Positions 36,023 to 47,790 of a DNA stretch of 64,000 nt are shown here, in pieces; within the stretch, counting starts at the first letter, position 1; every line of letters begins with the position of its first letter. Location of the stretch: positions 1-64,000 of the forward strand of contig JAODTK010005816.1 of assembly GCA_026419785.1 (NCBI GenBank), written 5' to 3'. Both the position numbers and the translations under genes were made by a program. The notes below the pieces were generated by a model, which saw only the letters and a program-made list of their open reading frames with translations, did not search any database and had not been told where the DNA came from. This DNA is from Sclerodactyla briareus. Its lineage: Eukaryota > Echinodermata > Holothuroidea > Dendrochirotida > Sclerodactylidae.

Positions 36023-36955
36023 AACAAGAGTGCCATGGCACCCTAGCTCACCGCCAATATTTCAGGATTGATAGTATGCTTAATAGTAAATGTGTGTTCT
36101 TGATTGGTCTTCCAATGGTCATCATAACTGATTTTGGTATTGACATGTCATACTCCTCGGTCGTTATAGGTTTAAAAAAATTCTAATATAACTGTCCTTT
36201 GTTCTCACACACACCCTTGTTATAATTTTGTAGAAGGAATTGTCTCACCACACCTTGGTGAATAATGGACGGATCTGTTTGCAAGTAAGAACTATTTGGC
36301 GGCCTAGATGACATTCGACCTCAAATACCTGAACACCCCCATATAAACCATGGTTCACCACGAATATACGACCACTTTCATGACCTTCAATTTGAACTTG
36401 TAGAAGAAGTATTTTGCATGTTTTCTGCAAAATGTCTGAAAACGACCCCTAGATGACCTTTGACCTCAACTTCCGGAACACCCTGTAATCGTACGCATTG
36501 TTCAATGATAATAATGACCAACTGTCTAATCATCCAATTCATCTGTTGAGAAGAACATGTTTTTGACTGTTTGACCCTAATTGACCCCAAAAATAACCTT
36601 ATTGGCCAAAATGACCCCTAGCATGACCTTTGTCTCAAATTTCCTGAATCCCTCGTATGCCCTTGTTCATGGATAATATTGACTGAGTTTCAGGAACACT
36701 TCATTTTACTGTGGTATCAAAAAGTATTTTGATTTTTTGCAAATAATGCTGAATCGACACCTAATGACCTTTGGGTAAAATTCCTGACCACCCTGTGGAC
36801 CATTGGTCAATGATATAATGAACTAATCATGAGTCAATCCAATTCAATCTGTGGGAGAAGAAGCATTTGACTGTTTGACCCCAAAAAATGACCGTTTCGG
36901 ACAGACAGACATAGACAGATGCATCACAAGATCTCAACCAGCATAGCTGATTTTA
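36023..36955 (+). mobile_element. Family 2 element, complete copy
   Basis: The 5' end AACAAGAGTGCCATGGCACC contains the perfect palindrome GTGCCATGGCAC (36030-36041), then CCTAGCTCACC. About four monomers of 140-165 bp follow (CAATGATAAT-like landmark at about 36355, 36500, 36664 and 36805), each with GACCCCTAGATGACCTTTG-type sequence. A GACAGACAGACATAGACAG tract and ATCACAAGATCTCAACCAGC close the element. No protein frame. The ends differ from family 1, but the general plan (palindromic ends, central satellite, CAGA tract, 3' inverted repeat) is the same. Confidence 0.65.
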
Positions 36956-37405
36956 GCTGAAAATGTGTTCCTGATGAATAATAGGAGTTATTGCTTAAAG
37001 GCAGAAATATTTCACTCACAGCTTTACTACTGGCCATACACGCTGATAGTTGGTGTAGTCCTTTTGTGCTGAGGCCTCTTTCATCGTCCTGACACTTCTG
37101 CACCTCCAGATCTGAGATGGTGCACCATCGGCAGGGTTGACTGTAGTAAAAAATGAAATGATGATCAGGCCATTGGTTTCTCTGTATTTTGCGCAACCAA
37201 TTCGCACACAACATTATCCCAATGGGTAAATTCAGAACCCAGACCTTAGAACCTGTCCCAGTGAAGGAATTCCTGCGCTGTTAGCAGATCCGAGATACAG
37301 CTAGAATGCCTCTGTGGCTTCAAATAAGTACGCACCTTGTCCCTGATGATGTTAACTGTTTTCCATTCTACAACCCCAGTAGGCAACTTACCCAAGGAGA
37401 AAAAA

Positions 37406-37443
37406 TGGTGACCAATATAATATATATATTGTATTGGTCACCA
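37406..37443. repeat. Long perfect-arm hairpin
   Basis: TGGTGACCAATA (37406-37417) and TATTGGTCACCA (37432-37443) are perfect inverted repeats. The 14-base centre is itself a near-palindromic AATATATATATT, so almost the whole 38 bases could form a cruciform. Confidence 0.85.
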
Positions 37444-37499
37444 ATTTGTGTAAGTAGCAAAATGCATGCCATTTGCTACATACAACCACCACATCCTCA

Positions 37500-37735
37500 A
37501 ATCACACTATCAGACCATGCACTTCTAACTTATCGTGTTACAAGATTTTCAGACTTTGACCTCACTTGACGCTCAGATGACCTTTGTACCTGACCCCCAA
37601 AACAATAGGATCATGTACTCATTATAGGGGACCCATAAACTAAATATGAACTGATCCATCCAATTGGGGTTTAGTCTGACTGGCCATGACTGCAGACTGC
37701 CACGACTTGCATAGACGTTGTCGAGGAATCAAAAA
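37500..37735 (+). repeat. Solo monomer of the 19-21 kb array family
   Basis: TTATCGTGTTACAAGATTTT, a CAGACTTTGACCTC word, CAAAACAATAGGATCATGTA, TACTCATTATAGGGG and CATCCAATTGGGGTT occur in the array order, followed by a GACTGCAGACTGCC end like the sequence after the main array. Confidence 0.7.
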
Positions 37736-39149
37736 GCCACTATAAGCAATCTGGGTTGGTAATTTCCCAGGAACTATTAATATTTCCGGGTCCGGGCAAG
37801 AAATAGTGGTAAATACCATGCCGGAACGTAGTGAGAGTTCAGCTAAGAGAGTATTTTGTGGTTCTCCAACAATTGATGAATGAATACAAATAGTACCTAC
37901 AGAAAACAATATTTAATATCTATCAGTAATGTGATGTCACCACATCAGTTTTCAGGATCATATCCCAATTTCTACAATTTCATGATGTTCCATTGTATTC
38001 ACCACTATCAAACATTGCCCACTTTAGCGTGTATACATGCATGCAGGCGGGCGGGCACACGGGCACTCACACATATGCCGTATCCATGCACATGGACGCG
38101 AAGGCGGGTAGGTGCCACGTTTTAACACAATCATGCACCTCCTCCCCATTTGTTGAACACGGGACGCATACTAGCTAGTGTTTAAACCTAAACACCGATG
38201 TTTTAATTTTTAAGAACATTGTTTCAATGTGAACGCTAGTGCCTAAAAACTATTAAACTTCAAAATTTACAGGTTTTGGAGATTTAATAGTCCACATGAA
38301 ACACTTCAATGTTTCAACATGCAAATATGGTTCAAATAGGTGTCTGGCCATTAAAAATTAGAGAAAGTTGTTTAAGATATCATTACAAGTGTTGAAATGG
38401 TAACAGTGGTTGTTTGAAACAGAGTGTGACATAAAATGGTTCTCATACCCGCACTATCTTACTACGAGCCAGTAAGATTACAGGGGACTCCCCGGAAATA
38501 CCACGCGGGCACGCAGAGTTGGTTCACTACATGACGATTTTACCCGCCCGCCCATGTGCGTGCATGCATGGGAACGCCGCTTTAGTCTGGAGGATACCAT
38601 TTTCTTATCTGTGCATAACTGGTACTGGTGCAAGGACTGGTTACCAGACATTCACCCGTTGAATTTCCTGTTAAACTAGCACCAGTCGGCAAACAGGCAC
38701 TGTCAAAAGGAGAATAGTATTAGCATTCAAGACATAGTGCTAGAGGTGAAAGGATACACGTTCTACAGGAGATGGGGGGGGGGTAGGGGTTAAGGATCAA
38801 AGCGGTAATTGTCCACCCACCACGGGTGTGTAGTGCAAATGGGCCTTGTTAGGGCATGAACCCAGATGTTAATTATATACAACTCAATGTTGATTATCGG
38901 AGTAAAATTATCAGGTTGCTAGTTGTTTGTAATTGAATTAGTAAGAGATACTGCCGCTCTGCTGATCATGGGTAGAGATGGATTCAACACAGACGTAATC
39001 CTGAGACAGACCGTCTGTTCACCAATACTGGCAGGCAATGGAAGTTTGGAGTAGTTCTTATTTGATAGCAATTCATGATTTTATCTTAAAAAATGTTTAT
39101 TAACGCAGACGGGTGGAAACATATATAATATGGGTTTGTATATACTATT
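37736..39149. other. Unassigned; weak inverted GCGGGCGGG words
   Basis: ATGCATGCAGGCGGGCGGG (about 38036) faces CCCGCCCGCCCATGTGCG (about 38543), a weak inverted pair about 500 bp apart that might be ends of a small element. No gene seen. Confidence 0.3.
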
Positions 39150-39440
39150 TTTGCTGACGCTAAAACCATTTAGGTTTTCAAAATTTCCCTAAGGAAGCTA
39201 TAGCCTATACACCTAATGTCAACTTGTATCAGACCAAGATTTGGACTATATGTGGTTACAGGACTTCAAACCTTGTTGACAAACAACTGACCTGACCTGA
39301 AAATAGTCTACTCATTTTATGGGGAACACACATACGAAGTATGAGCTTCAACTCGGGCCTGATGAAGTTTATCGTGTGTTACAGCCCAGGCGCCATGGCT
39401 ATCCACATACAGAGATACTAAATGACTGCATAGATTCTTC
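39150..39440 (+). repeat. Diverged monomer of the 19-21 kb array family
   Basis: TTCAAAATTTCCCTAAGGAAG, ATCAGACCAAGATTTGGACT, TCTACTCATTTTATGGGG and ACATACGAAGTATGAGCTTC parallel the array monomer, again close to a GACTGCATAGATTC end. Confidence 0.5.
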
Positions 39441-39529
39441 TGGCTCACTGCATGCCGAAATTTATAACCCTATGAAACAGCAATAGCACATGTAGCTCAC
39501 TCAGTAGTTCGCAGAGTGGGGACGCGAGC

Positions 39530-39680
39530 AAGTGCTTGACTCGAGTCCGACTCGAATCCCGATTTTCGTGACTTGCGACTTGTCTTGCGATTATTGGGTA
39601 ATTGCTTGTGACTCTGACTTGGACTTGCATCCGTCTGACTTGTGACTTGTGAACTTGCATACTGACTTTGTCGCCATTGC
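39530..39680. repeat. GACTTG minisatellite, copy 1
   Basis: Short variants of GACTTGCGACTTGT, GACTCGAGTCCGACTCGA and GACTTGGACTTGCAT alternate. A second copy lies at 44650-44860. Confidence 0.75.
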
Positions 39681-40367
39681 AGTCAGCAGGCCAAATGCCC
39701 CGCCCCCCCAACACAACCCCCTTTAGAGCGATTTTTCACCGGGACGAAATCACAGAATTTGCAACCGTCGGCAAAGAGCCGACACGGCCAACACCGATTT
39801 TTGGATGTACCGTTTATACTTCGTCGTCCCTCGGTCACGCGGCGCGCGGATCGTACAACACTAATAAGGCCTTGCCCTAGCATGCCCAAGCACCGTACCG
39901 TATGTGGCAGAGAAATCCGGCGTACTGCATGTATAGCTCAAGCTAGTCATGTCTCGGATACAAGTACAACAAGTAGAGGATCGATACAGCTACAAGCGGG
40001 GTTGCCCAAACTTTGTCTAGAAATTTGTTTTATGTCACAAATTATCCAAAGGTCCAATTCACTTTCTAACAGCTGCGGCACTGACATCTTTTGCAGCAGT
40101 AATATAGTTTCAAACAGTTGAATTTGCATCTTATAATTTTGCATACAAGGCCGTCAAAACGCACCCTCACCTGCGCAAGTATTTGGCTTTTGTCACTAAC
40201 TAAGATCATTTCCACTACTTACATCATTTCCATACAGAACTTTACATGACCCCAATCAAGAGCTTGCAACCCGGATACGATCATTTGAATTAGCGCTATC
40301 TTTGATGTTCTCGTCTGATCTTCGCGCGTTCAATGCAACGCACTGTACTTCGGTCCACAGCTACAAT
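39681..40367. other. CpG-rich stretch without a gene call
   Basis: 39700-39900 is CpG-rich and open on both strands (a 70-codon plus frame and a 68-codon minus frame with CWPCRLFADGCKFC), so coding sense cannot be decided. The rest is featureless. Confidence 0.3.
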
Positions 40368-42997
40368 CCCGCCAAATTTTTGGAACACTGCCTGGCTCCC
40401 AGCAGTTTCTGTTGGTCCACGGTAGCCCCCCCCCCCCCTCTGTTCAAGTTGGTCTCGTAGTCGAAATCCTGCAGTTTTTGAAGAGAACAACATTGAATAG
40501 GGGGTGGGGGGGGAGGTTGTTCCAACTATTTGGCGGAAGTTGTATACCCATGCATGCTATCCTGCGTATTGTTGGTAAGATGCAAACTTAATTACCCCGC
40601 AGCTTGTGTTGCAGTTTGGTATTTTTCTCGATTTTATTATATACTTCTTAGTCACCTATCAATTAACAGCCAATAAATTACAGATATTGTTTTCTTGCCA
40701 TTGCGACTTGCGGACCACAAGAAAGCAACAATGCGTAGTGACTCCTTGCCAATGTTTATTTACTTGTGGACTGAACGGACATCGTTTTATTGCTTGTGAG
40801 TATTGTTGAAATCTGACACAATGCCGCAATTTTGCCTTTCGCTGCGTTCCGGAAGTGCTTCATGCGCCCTATCTGCAGTAGCACCCCCTAGAAACAATTG
40901 ACAATCTAATTGGGGGGGGGCTCAATTGCCCAAGCTCTTGAACTCATCTTCGCACGTGAGGGCGCCGAATGAAGTATTTACATGTCCAATGAAGTTGTAT
41001 CTGTTTTGTGGCGGCGCTAGTAGAACAGTAATCTCTAGTCAATTCTGATGATTGACAAATGGTTTACCGTAACATTATGACCCCAGGAACGGTTCATGTT
41101 TGGTTAGATTCATGCACAGTATTCATTAGGGTTGTGCTGTAGGTTCGATGCACTTTTGGCAACACGAATGCTGTAGGCTCGTTCCAATGCCTATGGTAAC
41201 ACGGTAAACCATTTCAAAAGCCAAGAAGTTCTGATATAGGTTTACTCAATGACCTGAAGGTTGGCATTTAGGGTATACCATTGAATGCATACTATGGAGT
41301 GCTATAACGTTAAAGGTAAATCATTTTGTGTTTGACATTTCCATGTCATTGGTGTTGAACTTTCCCAGTCCGTTTTGCATGGCCTTCTGCGTGTTGGGCG
41401 TACCAGCAGTTTCCAGGCTTCGCCTTAATCCCTTTCCTCACTGACTCAGGACACTCGGCGGCGTAGTCTGTGGCCCCTTCCTCTGTCGCCATGTTGACGT
41501 AAAGTGCTTATAGACAGTTGGCTGATATATGTCACTTATATATTGGTTGTCGACACTTTCGTTACGTGTAATAATATACCCCTCAACACTGCACATACAA
41601 GATTGAAGTTTGGTTAGCACGTTTTCCCTCACACCACGTCCCCCGATGTGACCCTGCCTACATAGCACGCTCTGTATAGGGGATGTACAGTATAGCCCAT
41701 GTATGCTATGTTGCGTATATGGGGAAGACGCCGACTAATACCGCGCAGCTTTGTGTTGCAGTTTGGTTGATTTCCGGTTGTGTGTATGGTACCTTTTGAG
41801 CCACCTATTCATTAACAGCCAATAAATTACCAGATTATTGTTTGGTTGGGAATAGCGACTTACGGACCACAAGAACGCAAACACTGCGTAGTGGATTCCA
41901 TGCCGGGTTTATTTACTTGTGGACGGACGGAACGGACATCGTTTAATTGCTCGGTGTAATTGTTGACATGTACACAATGCTGCAATTTTGGCCTTTCGAT
42001 GCCGTCCGGAAGCCCTTCTGCGCACTCTGAAGAGAACACCCATAGACACAATTGACAATATTAAAATCATGCCCAAGCGGCTTGCAACTCATTTCGTGAC
42101 TAGAGGGCGCCGAATGAAGTATTGACGATGTACAATGAAGTGGTATCTGTTTTGTGGCTGCGCTATTGAGAACGGTAATCTCTCCATTCACTCTGATGAC
42201 TGCATAATGGTTTTACCGTACATTATGAACCCAGACGGTTTCATGTTTGGTTGAGATTCATGCACATATTCATTAGGGTTTTGTTCTGTAGGTTAGATGC
42301 ACTTTGGCACACGGAATGCTGTAGGCCATTCCAATGCCCTATGGTGAACTACGTATAACTTTCAAAAGCAGGACGTTCTGATATAGGTTTAGCTCCAATT
42401 AACTAAGTTGCATTTAGGTTTACCCATTAATGCGATACATATGGAGCTATAACGTAAAAGGTAAATCCATTTCCGTGGATGAAAGTCCCTTGTCATTGTG
42501 TTGAACCTTGCCAAGTTGCCGTTTTGCATGGCTCTCGCCGTTGGCGTAAGCCAGCAGTTCCAGGCGCGACTTAAGTCCTTTCACCCACTGATTTCCGGAC
42601 ACATTCGAACGGCTAAGTCTGGGCCGCTTCCTCTGTCGCCATGTGGACGTAGGTGGCTTATAGAAAGTTGCTGATAAATGTCACTTATATAGGTTGTCGA
42701 CACAATCGTGACGTGTATCAATATACCGACCCTCAACACGTGACATAGACGATTGCGAAGTTTTGTAGCACGTTTCCCTCAACAAACGTCCCCCTGCCTA
42801 CATAGCACGCTTTGTCTAGGGGATATACAATCGCCGCCAAAATTGTTTGAACACTGCATGGTTTCCAGCAGTCTCTGTCGTTCACGGTCACCCCCCCCCC
42901 CTGTTCAATGTTGGTCTCGTAGTCTAAAATCATCCTGCAGTTTGAAGAGAACAACATTGATAGGGGTTGTTGGGAGGTTTCCCAACTATTTTGGCGG
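40368..42997 (+). repeat. X-Y1-Y2-X' tandem duplication
   Basis: X (40368-40536) and X' (42833-42997) are direct copies, each bounded by inverted CCGCCAAA... and ...TTTGGCGG, and share CTGTTCAA, TTGGTCTCGTAGT, CCTGCAGTTT and GAGAACAACATTGA. Between them lie two tandem copies of a unit of about 1,148 bp, Y1 (40537-41684) and Y2 (41685-42832). These share GCAGCTTGTGTTGCAGTTTG, AACAGCCAATAAATTAC, GTTTATTTACTTGTGGAC, GTTCATGTTTGGTTAGATTC, CCATTCTGATGATTG-like words and CTGCCTACATAGCACGCT. The copies differ by many small indels. There is no protein frame. X resembles a small inverted-repeat element; its presence only at the outer edges is unexplained. Confidence 0.75.
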
Positions 42998-44640
42998 GGA
43001 TTGGGTAGGTACGGTGTTCACATTGGACACATGGCCTACATCTGGCTGATGCCACGGATTCGTGGTTTTTGCGTTCGTGATTACACTTCCGATAACAGTA
43101 AGCGCACTGCCAAGTGCACCATATTTGCTGAAAATTCAGGATGGCCGAAGACAATCAAGCCAATTTTGGCGACATTGTGGCAATTCATTGGGACCATGGA
43201 ATTAGGAACGGGACATTTTTTTTTTTCTGAATTTTGCATATGGATGGACTAGGATTGTTAGGATTTTAGTTTTCAAGAACCAATTGACTGTTATGGGTTT
43301 TTTTTGTTTGTCCTACAAGATAACAAGTATATTACACCATAGTGTAGTGTGTTGATGATGCGTTGAGAGCCGAAGTGATAGCTAAAGGCAGCTGGGATGT
43401 TGTCATTCGCTATACCCAACTTCCTAGGTTCCCGACTTTCTCTAATTCAACATATTGGCCTTTAATCAGACGCCATGTACAGCCACGATTTGTTAATCCT
43501 GTAATAATGATAATATTAAATTGGCTGTTACATTGCGGCTCTTAAATTTCCCTACTTATTGTTAATCCAGGGTTTTGCTATTATGGCCCATTTTTTCCGC
43601 ATGCTGAGCTTGAATTTTGATGTGAATAGATGATAATGCTTGACACCCCTAAATAAACCCAATTTGGCCACCTAAGCTGTCACCAGTGGGTGGGAGCTCA
43701 GCTCTCCGCCAGAAGGCCCTGTCGTATGCTTAGTGAGTGATAATGAATAAAATGATTTTCTGAGGTAGATGTCATGGTCAAATATCAGGTGCCTCCACAA
43801 TGGTGAGTGCTGCTAGTGACTGAAAGGCATAAACGGTATATAAATTGTCATGCAAGCTTCTCATTAATTCCGGAAGAGTGGTCAGCAGCGGGCCTTGAAA
43901 ATACCTTGGCACCGGTACGGATATGAGTGAAATCTGAAATTGTATCTGGCATAAAGTGTACTATAATGTATGGACTATGTAAGGGTCTGCAAAAGGAAAC
44001 ACCAAATCAATTCAACAAGAATGTAACCTTGACGAATTCACGGCCCCGCATTTTAGGAGTGTCAGTATTCAAGCTCAATGTTTTTCTAGTTCTTCTCTTC
44101 AAGTTAATGTCGTTAAGAAACATGTTATTATTCACGGAAATCACGGTTGTAATAACATTATTTTCAGAGTTTCAAAAAGCTCTAGAGTGCAACCTTACCA
44201 TAGAGCTCTGCTCTTAACCATACTGGCAAAGCTTTGCATTGCAATGTGGGCTTCATTTGACAGATGGGACCTTGGGCAACGAACTAAGCAAGTAAATCAT
44301 AGATGGGCGATTTAAGGCACTCATTCAAAGTGACCCTTATTTGCATCTTCATGAGAGCTGCAGTACCAAACTATCCAAAAAAGCAAAAATATCCAATCTA
44401 GTTCTTGACCTTCAATTTGGAGACTTGATTATTATGTGAATATTTACAGCTTTATGGGTTCAATACATCTTTGGTATTCTACAATATGACTCGTTTTCAT
44501 ATCTAGCACATTCTGCTGTGATACGCGACACTCAAAGCGAGTTACTTTTCATTAATCTAGGCATTGCCAAATTGTCAATCCCACAAAGTTGGGCAATTCA
44601 GGATATTGATGTCACACCATACCATAGAGGTACAGTGGGT
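42998..44640. other. Unassigned, no gene seen
   Basis: Open frames of 60-96 codons (for example 43927-44217 plus) have no motif. No repeats shared with the rest of the window were noticed. Confidence 0.35.
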
Positions 44641-44649
44641 GACGCTTGA

Positions 44650-44860
44650 TACCATGCCACATCCGAGACTTCACTGACTGTGACTTGGACTTGGACTTGC
44701 ATCCGATGACTTGCGACTTGACTTGGACTTGCATTTTTTCAAATTGACTCGGACTTGACTTGGACTTGCATTTTTCCAATTGACTTGTGACTGACTTGGA
44801 CTTTGAACCAGCTGACGTGACCTGGACTTGAAGAAAGTGACTTGTCACCAACTTGGGAGT
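44650..44860. repeat. GACTTG minisatellite, copy 2
   Basis: TGACTTGGACTTGCATTTTT repeats about four times with shorter GACTTGCGACTTG units. The minus strand reads as a Lys-Ser repeat frame (79 codons), an artefact of the repeat. Confidence 0.8.
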
Positions 44861-47439
44861 TTGCAGAGTTCAATGTGCAAAGTAGGAGAACGTACCACTC
44901 AACACGAATGAACACCCAATTTGAACCGGTGGAGAGGCATAATGCAATTTTTCACAAAGTTTAGCGCCAAGCAGACCTTTCATATTGAGATTGAATCAGT
45001 TGCCCACCTGTTGCTCAAATGTAGCAGTTTACCCGCAACCAGCATGTGCCATTGCTAGACTTTTGCTAGGCATTTGATTTAGGGGGCACATTCTATTTCC
45101 GCCCACCCCCTTGGCAACGCCACTGACATCCCGATATCAAGTGGGCACACATCTCGCGAGGGGTGGGGAGGATATATACCCCACTTTTTGGCAATGCTCC
45201 TATTGACTGACATTTTCACATAGTAATTTTTGGTTCGAGGCCCTTTCCCCCACCCCCCCCTCACCCACCTACTTTTTCACATGGATGTGCTCCACTGGTA
45301 GACTTGCACTTCTCTATCGTGAGATATAATATTCAGAGCCCTTGAACAGTGCTGTAAAATGGAAGCTTTTGTCTTTCCAGCCTTCACAGGTTTCAATGCC
45401 TACTGTAGGTTAGTTGATGCTGTGTAAAAATACATGACGGACATTGCCAATACTCTCATCGAAAAGTTCATGCATTGCTTCAAGGAAACATCTGTCCTAT
45501 GGTTGCATATAACCCCATAGCTTGGCGAAAGTGTGAACATGGGGTTGAGAATGACCTTCCAAATCATTGTCATTTTAGGCAGCTGCACTTGACTACATGC
45601 AACAGTATACAATGACACCTTTGAAGTTCTGCACAAGGTCATATTTTACAAGCAACAAGGTTATAGTGAGCTGTCCATATATTCTTCACCCAGCACCAGT
45701 CCGGCAACTGTTGTATGTATTGCCCTCCCTGAAATGCCATATATGGCTCTATATCTGGATATAACCGGTTGAATAAAGTTTTCATATGGCCATATAAAAA
45801 ACCCTATATGACTAGTGTTGGGCTGATAATGCCTGAATCGTTTTTTACCGATATTTTGTTCAATATCGGCCTGAACTGATTATTTTTTTGTACACTGAAC
45901 AAACATGGTTGGTCAAAATTAACTGATACCAGCCCAAAGCAATCTTGCTCAATCTAGGCTTTTCATTTATCAACAAATGCCATGTTCCTTTTCATTCCCT
46001 AAGATCTAAAATGAAAGGAATTCATGTTGAATTTCCATTGTTTTTACTAAAAGCCAAAAAAAATGACATTCAACCATTCATTCGTTACAAAAATACTGGG
46101 ATGCGACTCTATTACACAGTCAAAGAACCCATGTCTTGGACATTCAGGGATTGTTGTCACTTCATATTTGTCTGGCAGTTTAGAATTAGTTATATGAATT
46201 GACATTTTTTCAATTGACCTGAATATTCATTTTCAAGTTTGAATAGTTATCAACTAAATGGTAATGGGTCACGTTACCGTCCGGGCTCCGGTAAGGTCCC
46301 GTTCATTCACTACTTCTTGGCCCTACGTAATGGGACAGAACAACTATTTTCTGGTTTGATCGGAACCCATGTCAGCATATAAAACATTGACACAAGCCTA
46401 GAGTTTACAAAACACAATAATTAATAGCTGATGGTATTTCCAATAACTATCAGTGTACCATACTCACAAAATATAACATTCGACAGAAATTTGCCGAATT
46501 TATAAAGAACCAATTCTTTTTGCCATCCCACTAGCCCCCTTACTTGTTTTCGTAAAAGAATGGCAAACAGTTGTAGCGATGTCTTATTTTATCTCTTGAC
46601 CATCCAATGAACTTTTTGGTTGAAAATTCAGCACAGCATAAAAATATATTTTTCGGAAAGGATCTTAGCTTAAGATCCATGATTCCCGCCTATTTTTAAG
46701 TTCCTACTGGTCATTTGGCTGATCTACTATGTGAAACCATGCTGGGCATGCATGTTCGAGCAAACACAAGTTACTCGAATTGTTATGTATTCCATCGGTC
46801 CATTATTGGAGTGAAGTGTATTGTGTGTGGGGGGTGTCTGCCGATCAGGGCATACATAACTAGGCTTTTTGTTGTACTGACATAGGCCCTAGGTGCATTC
46901 CGTGGCGTACTATTTTGTGTAGTTCCATGGCAGTTTTATTAAATTGATTCAGTTATCATCCACAGAGACTTCGGCCCTACTTCAACCTAAATTTATAGTT
47001 CCGACTCCTACAATCAAGATTATTTGCCTATGTGTGCTAGTGCGCACACAGAGTGGCCAGTCACTGTAACCTGGGAAGAATTTCTGAATTGCTTCAGTAC
47101 ACTGTACGTTTGTGCCACGACATTAATCAAGCAACAAACATATCGGGTACTTCGTAGTTCGAAACGCCAGAAACAAGAACATGGGGTCAATTTATTTCTT
47201 GATTTGATCACCCTGGGCTGCATATATGACATCCAACGAAATTGTGTTTATGTCAGTGTGTATTCAAACCATTGTTGAATAAGTAAATTGAGCAAATCTG
47301 AGCGGCGCCAGATACTATAGTTGGGTCATCAGGGCACTCCCGGGACCGTGGAGAGCGGAGGGTTGGGTTTTTCGATTGTTTTGACCTCCTCGAATGTCAA
47401 TAAAGAAAATAAGCGAGGGTGCCTCTCGCCAAAGTGTGG
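44861..47439. other. Unassigned; some palindromic words
   Basis: CCATATATGG (about 45740), CATATGGCCATATA (about 45783) and an ACCGATATTTTGTTCAATATCGG-like inverted pair near 45848 are visible; the last resembles words at 17257 and 21552. Frames at 45945-46202 and 47024-47278 have no motifs. Confidence 0.3.
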
Positions 47440-47790
47440 GGAAGTCGTGTTGGCCAAAATCCACAATGGGCCGCCATCAGCCATCTTGAAACTTGGTTTT
47501 CGAATAGTTTGAGGTCCATCGTAGCTTAAAACATAATTCCTAGAGTTTTAGGGGTCGAGGATTCCATTTTTCATATCAGTTCCGGAATTCAAATCTCCTA
47601 ATTCTCAACCCAAAATGGCAACCTCGGCCATCTTGAAAACTGGTTTCCAGAAAGTTTGAGGTACATCGTAACTGAAGCTCGTTCCTGGGGTTTAGGGGTC
47701 CAGATTCCATTTTCCATATCAGTTTCATGATTCCAAGTCTCCTTACATCACCAGCGTCCGATGGTCGATATCAAATTTCGTCGCTTCGTA
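47440..47790 (+). repeat. Two tandem GGCCATCTTGAAAACTGG monomers
   Basis: Units of about 146 bp share GGCCATCTTGAAAACTGGTT, AGTTTGAGGTACATCGTA, TTTTAGGGGTC, GATTCCATTTTTCATATCAG and ATTC.AATCTCCT. A related but diverged pair occurs at about 62100-62400. Confidence 0.65.

Noticed and set aside
40368..42997. X and X' as LTRs of a retrotransposon
   Set aside because: They lack TG..CA termini, no primer-binding site or polypurine tract is evident, and the interior is a tandem duplication without protein frames.
44612..44851. Lys-Ser repeat protein on the minus strand
   Set aside because: It is a reading of the GACTTG minisatellite.
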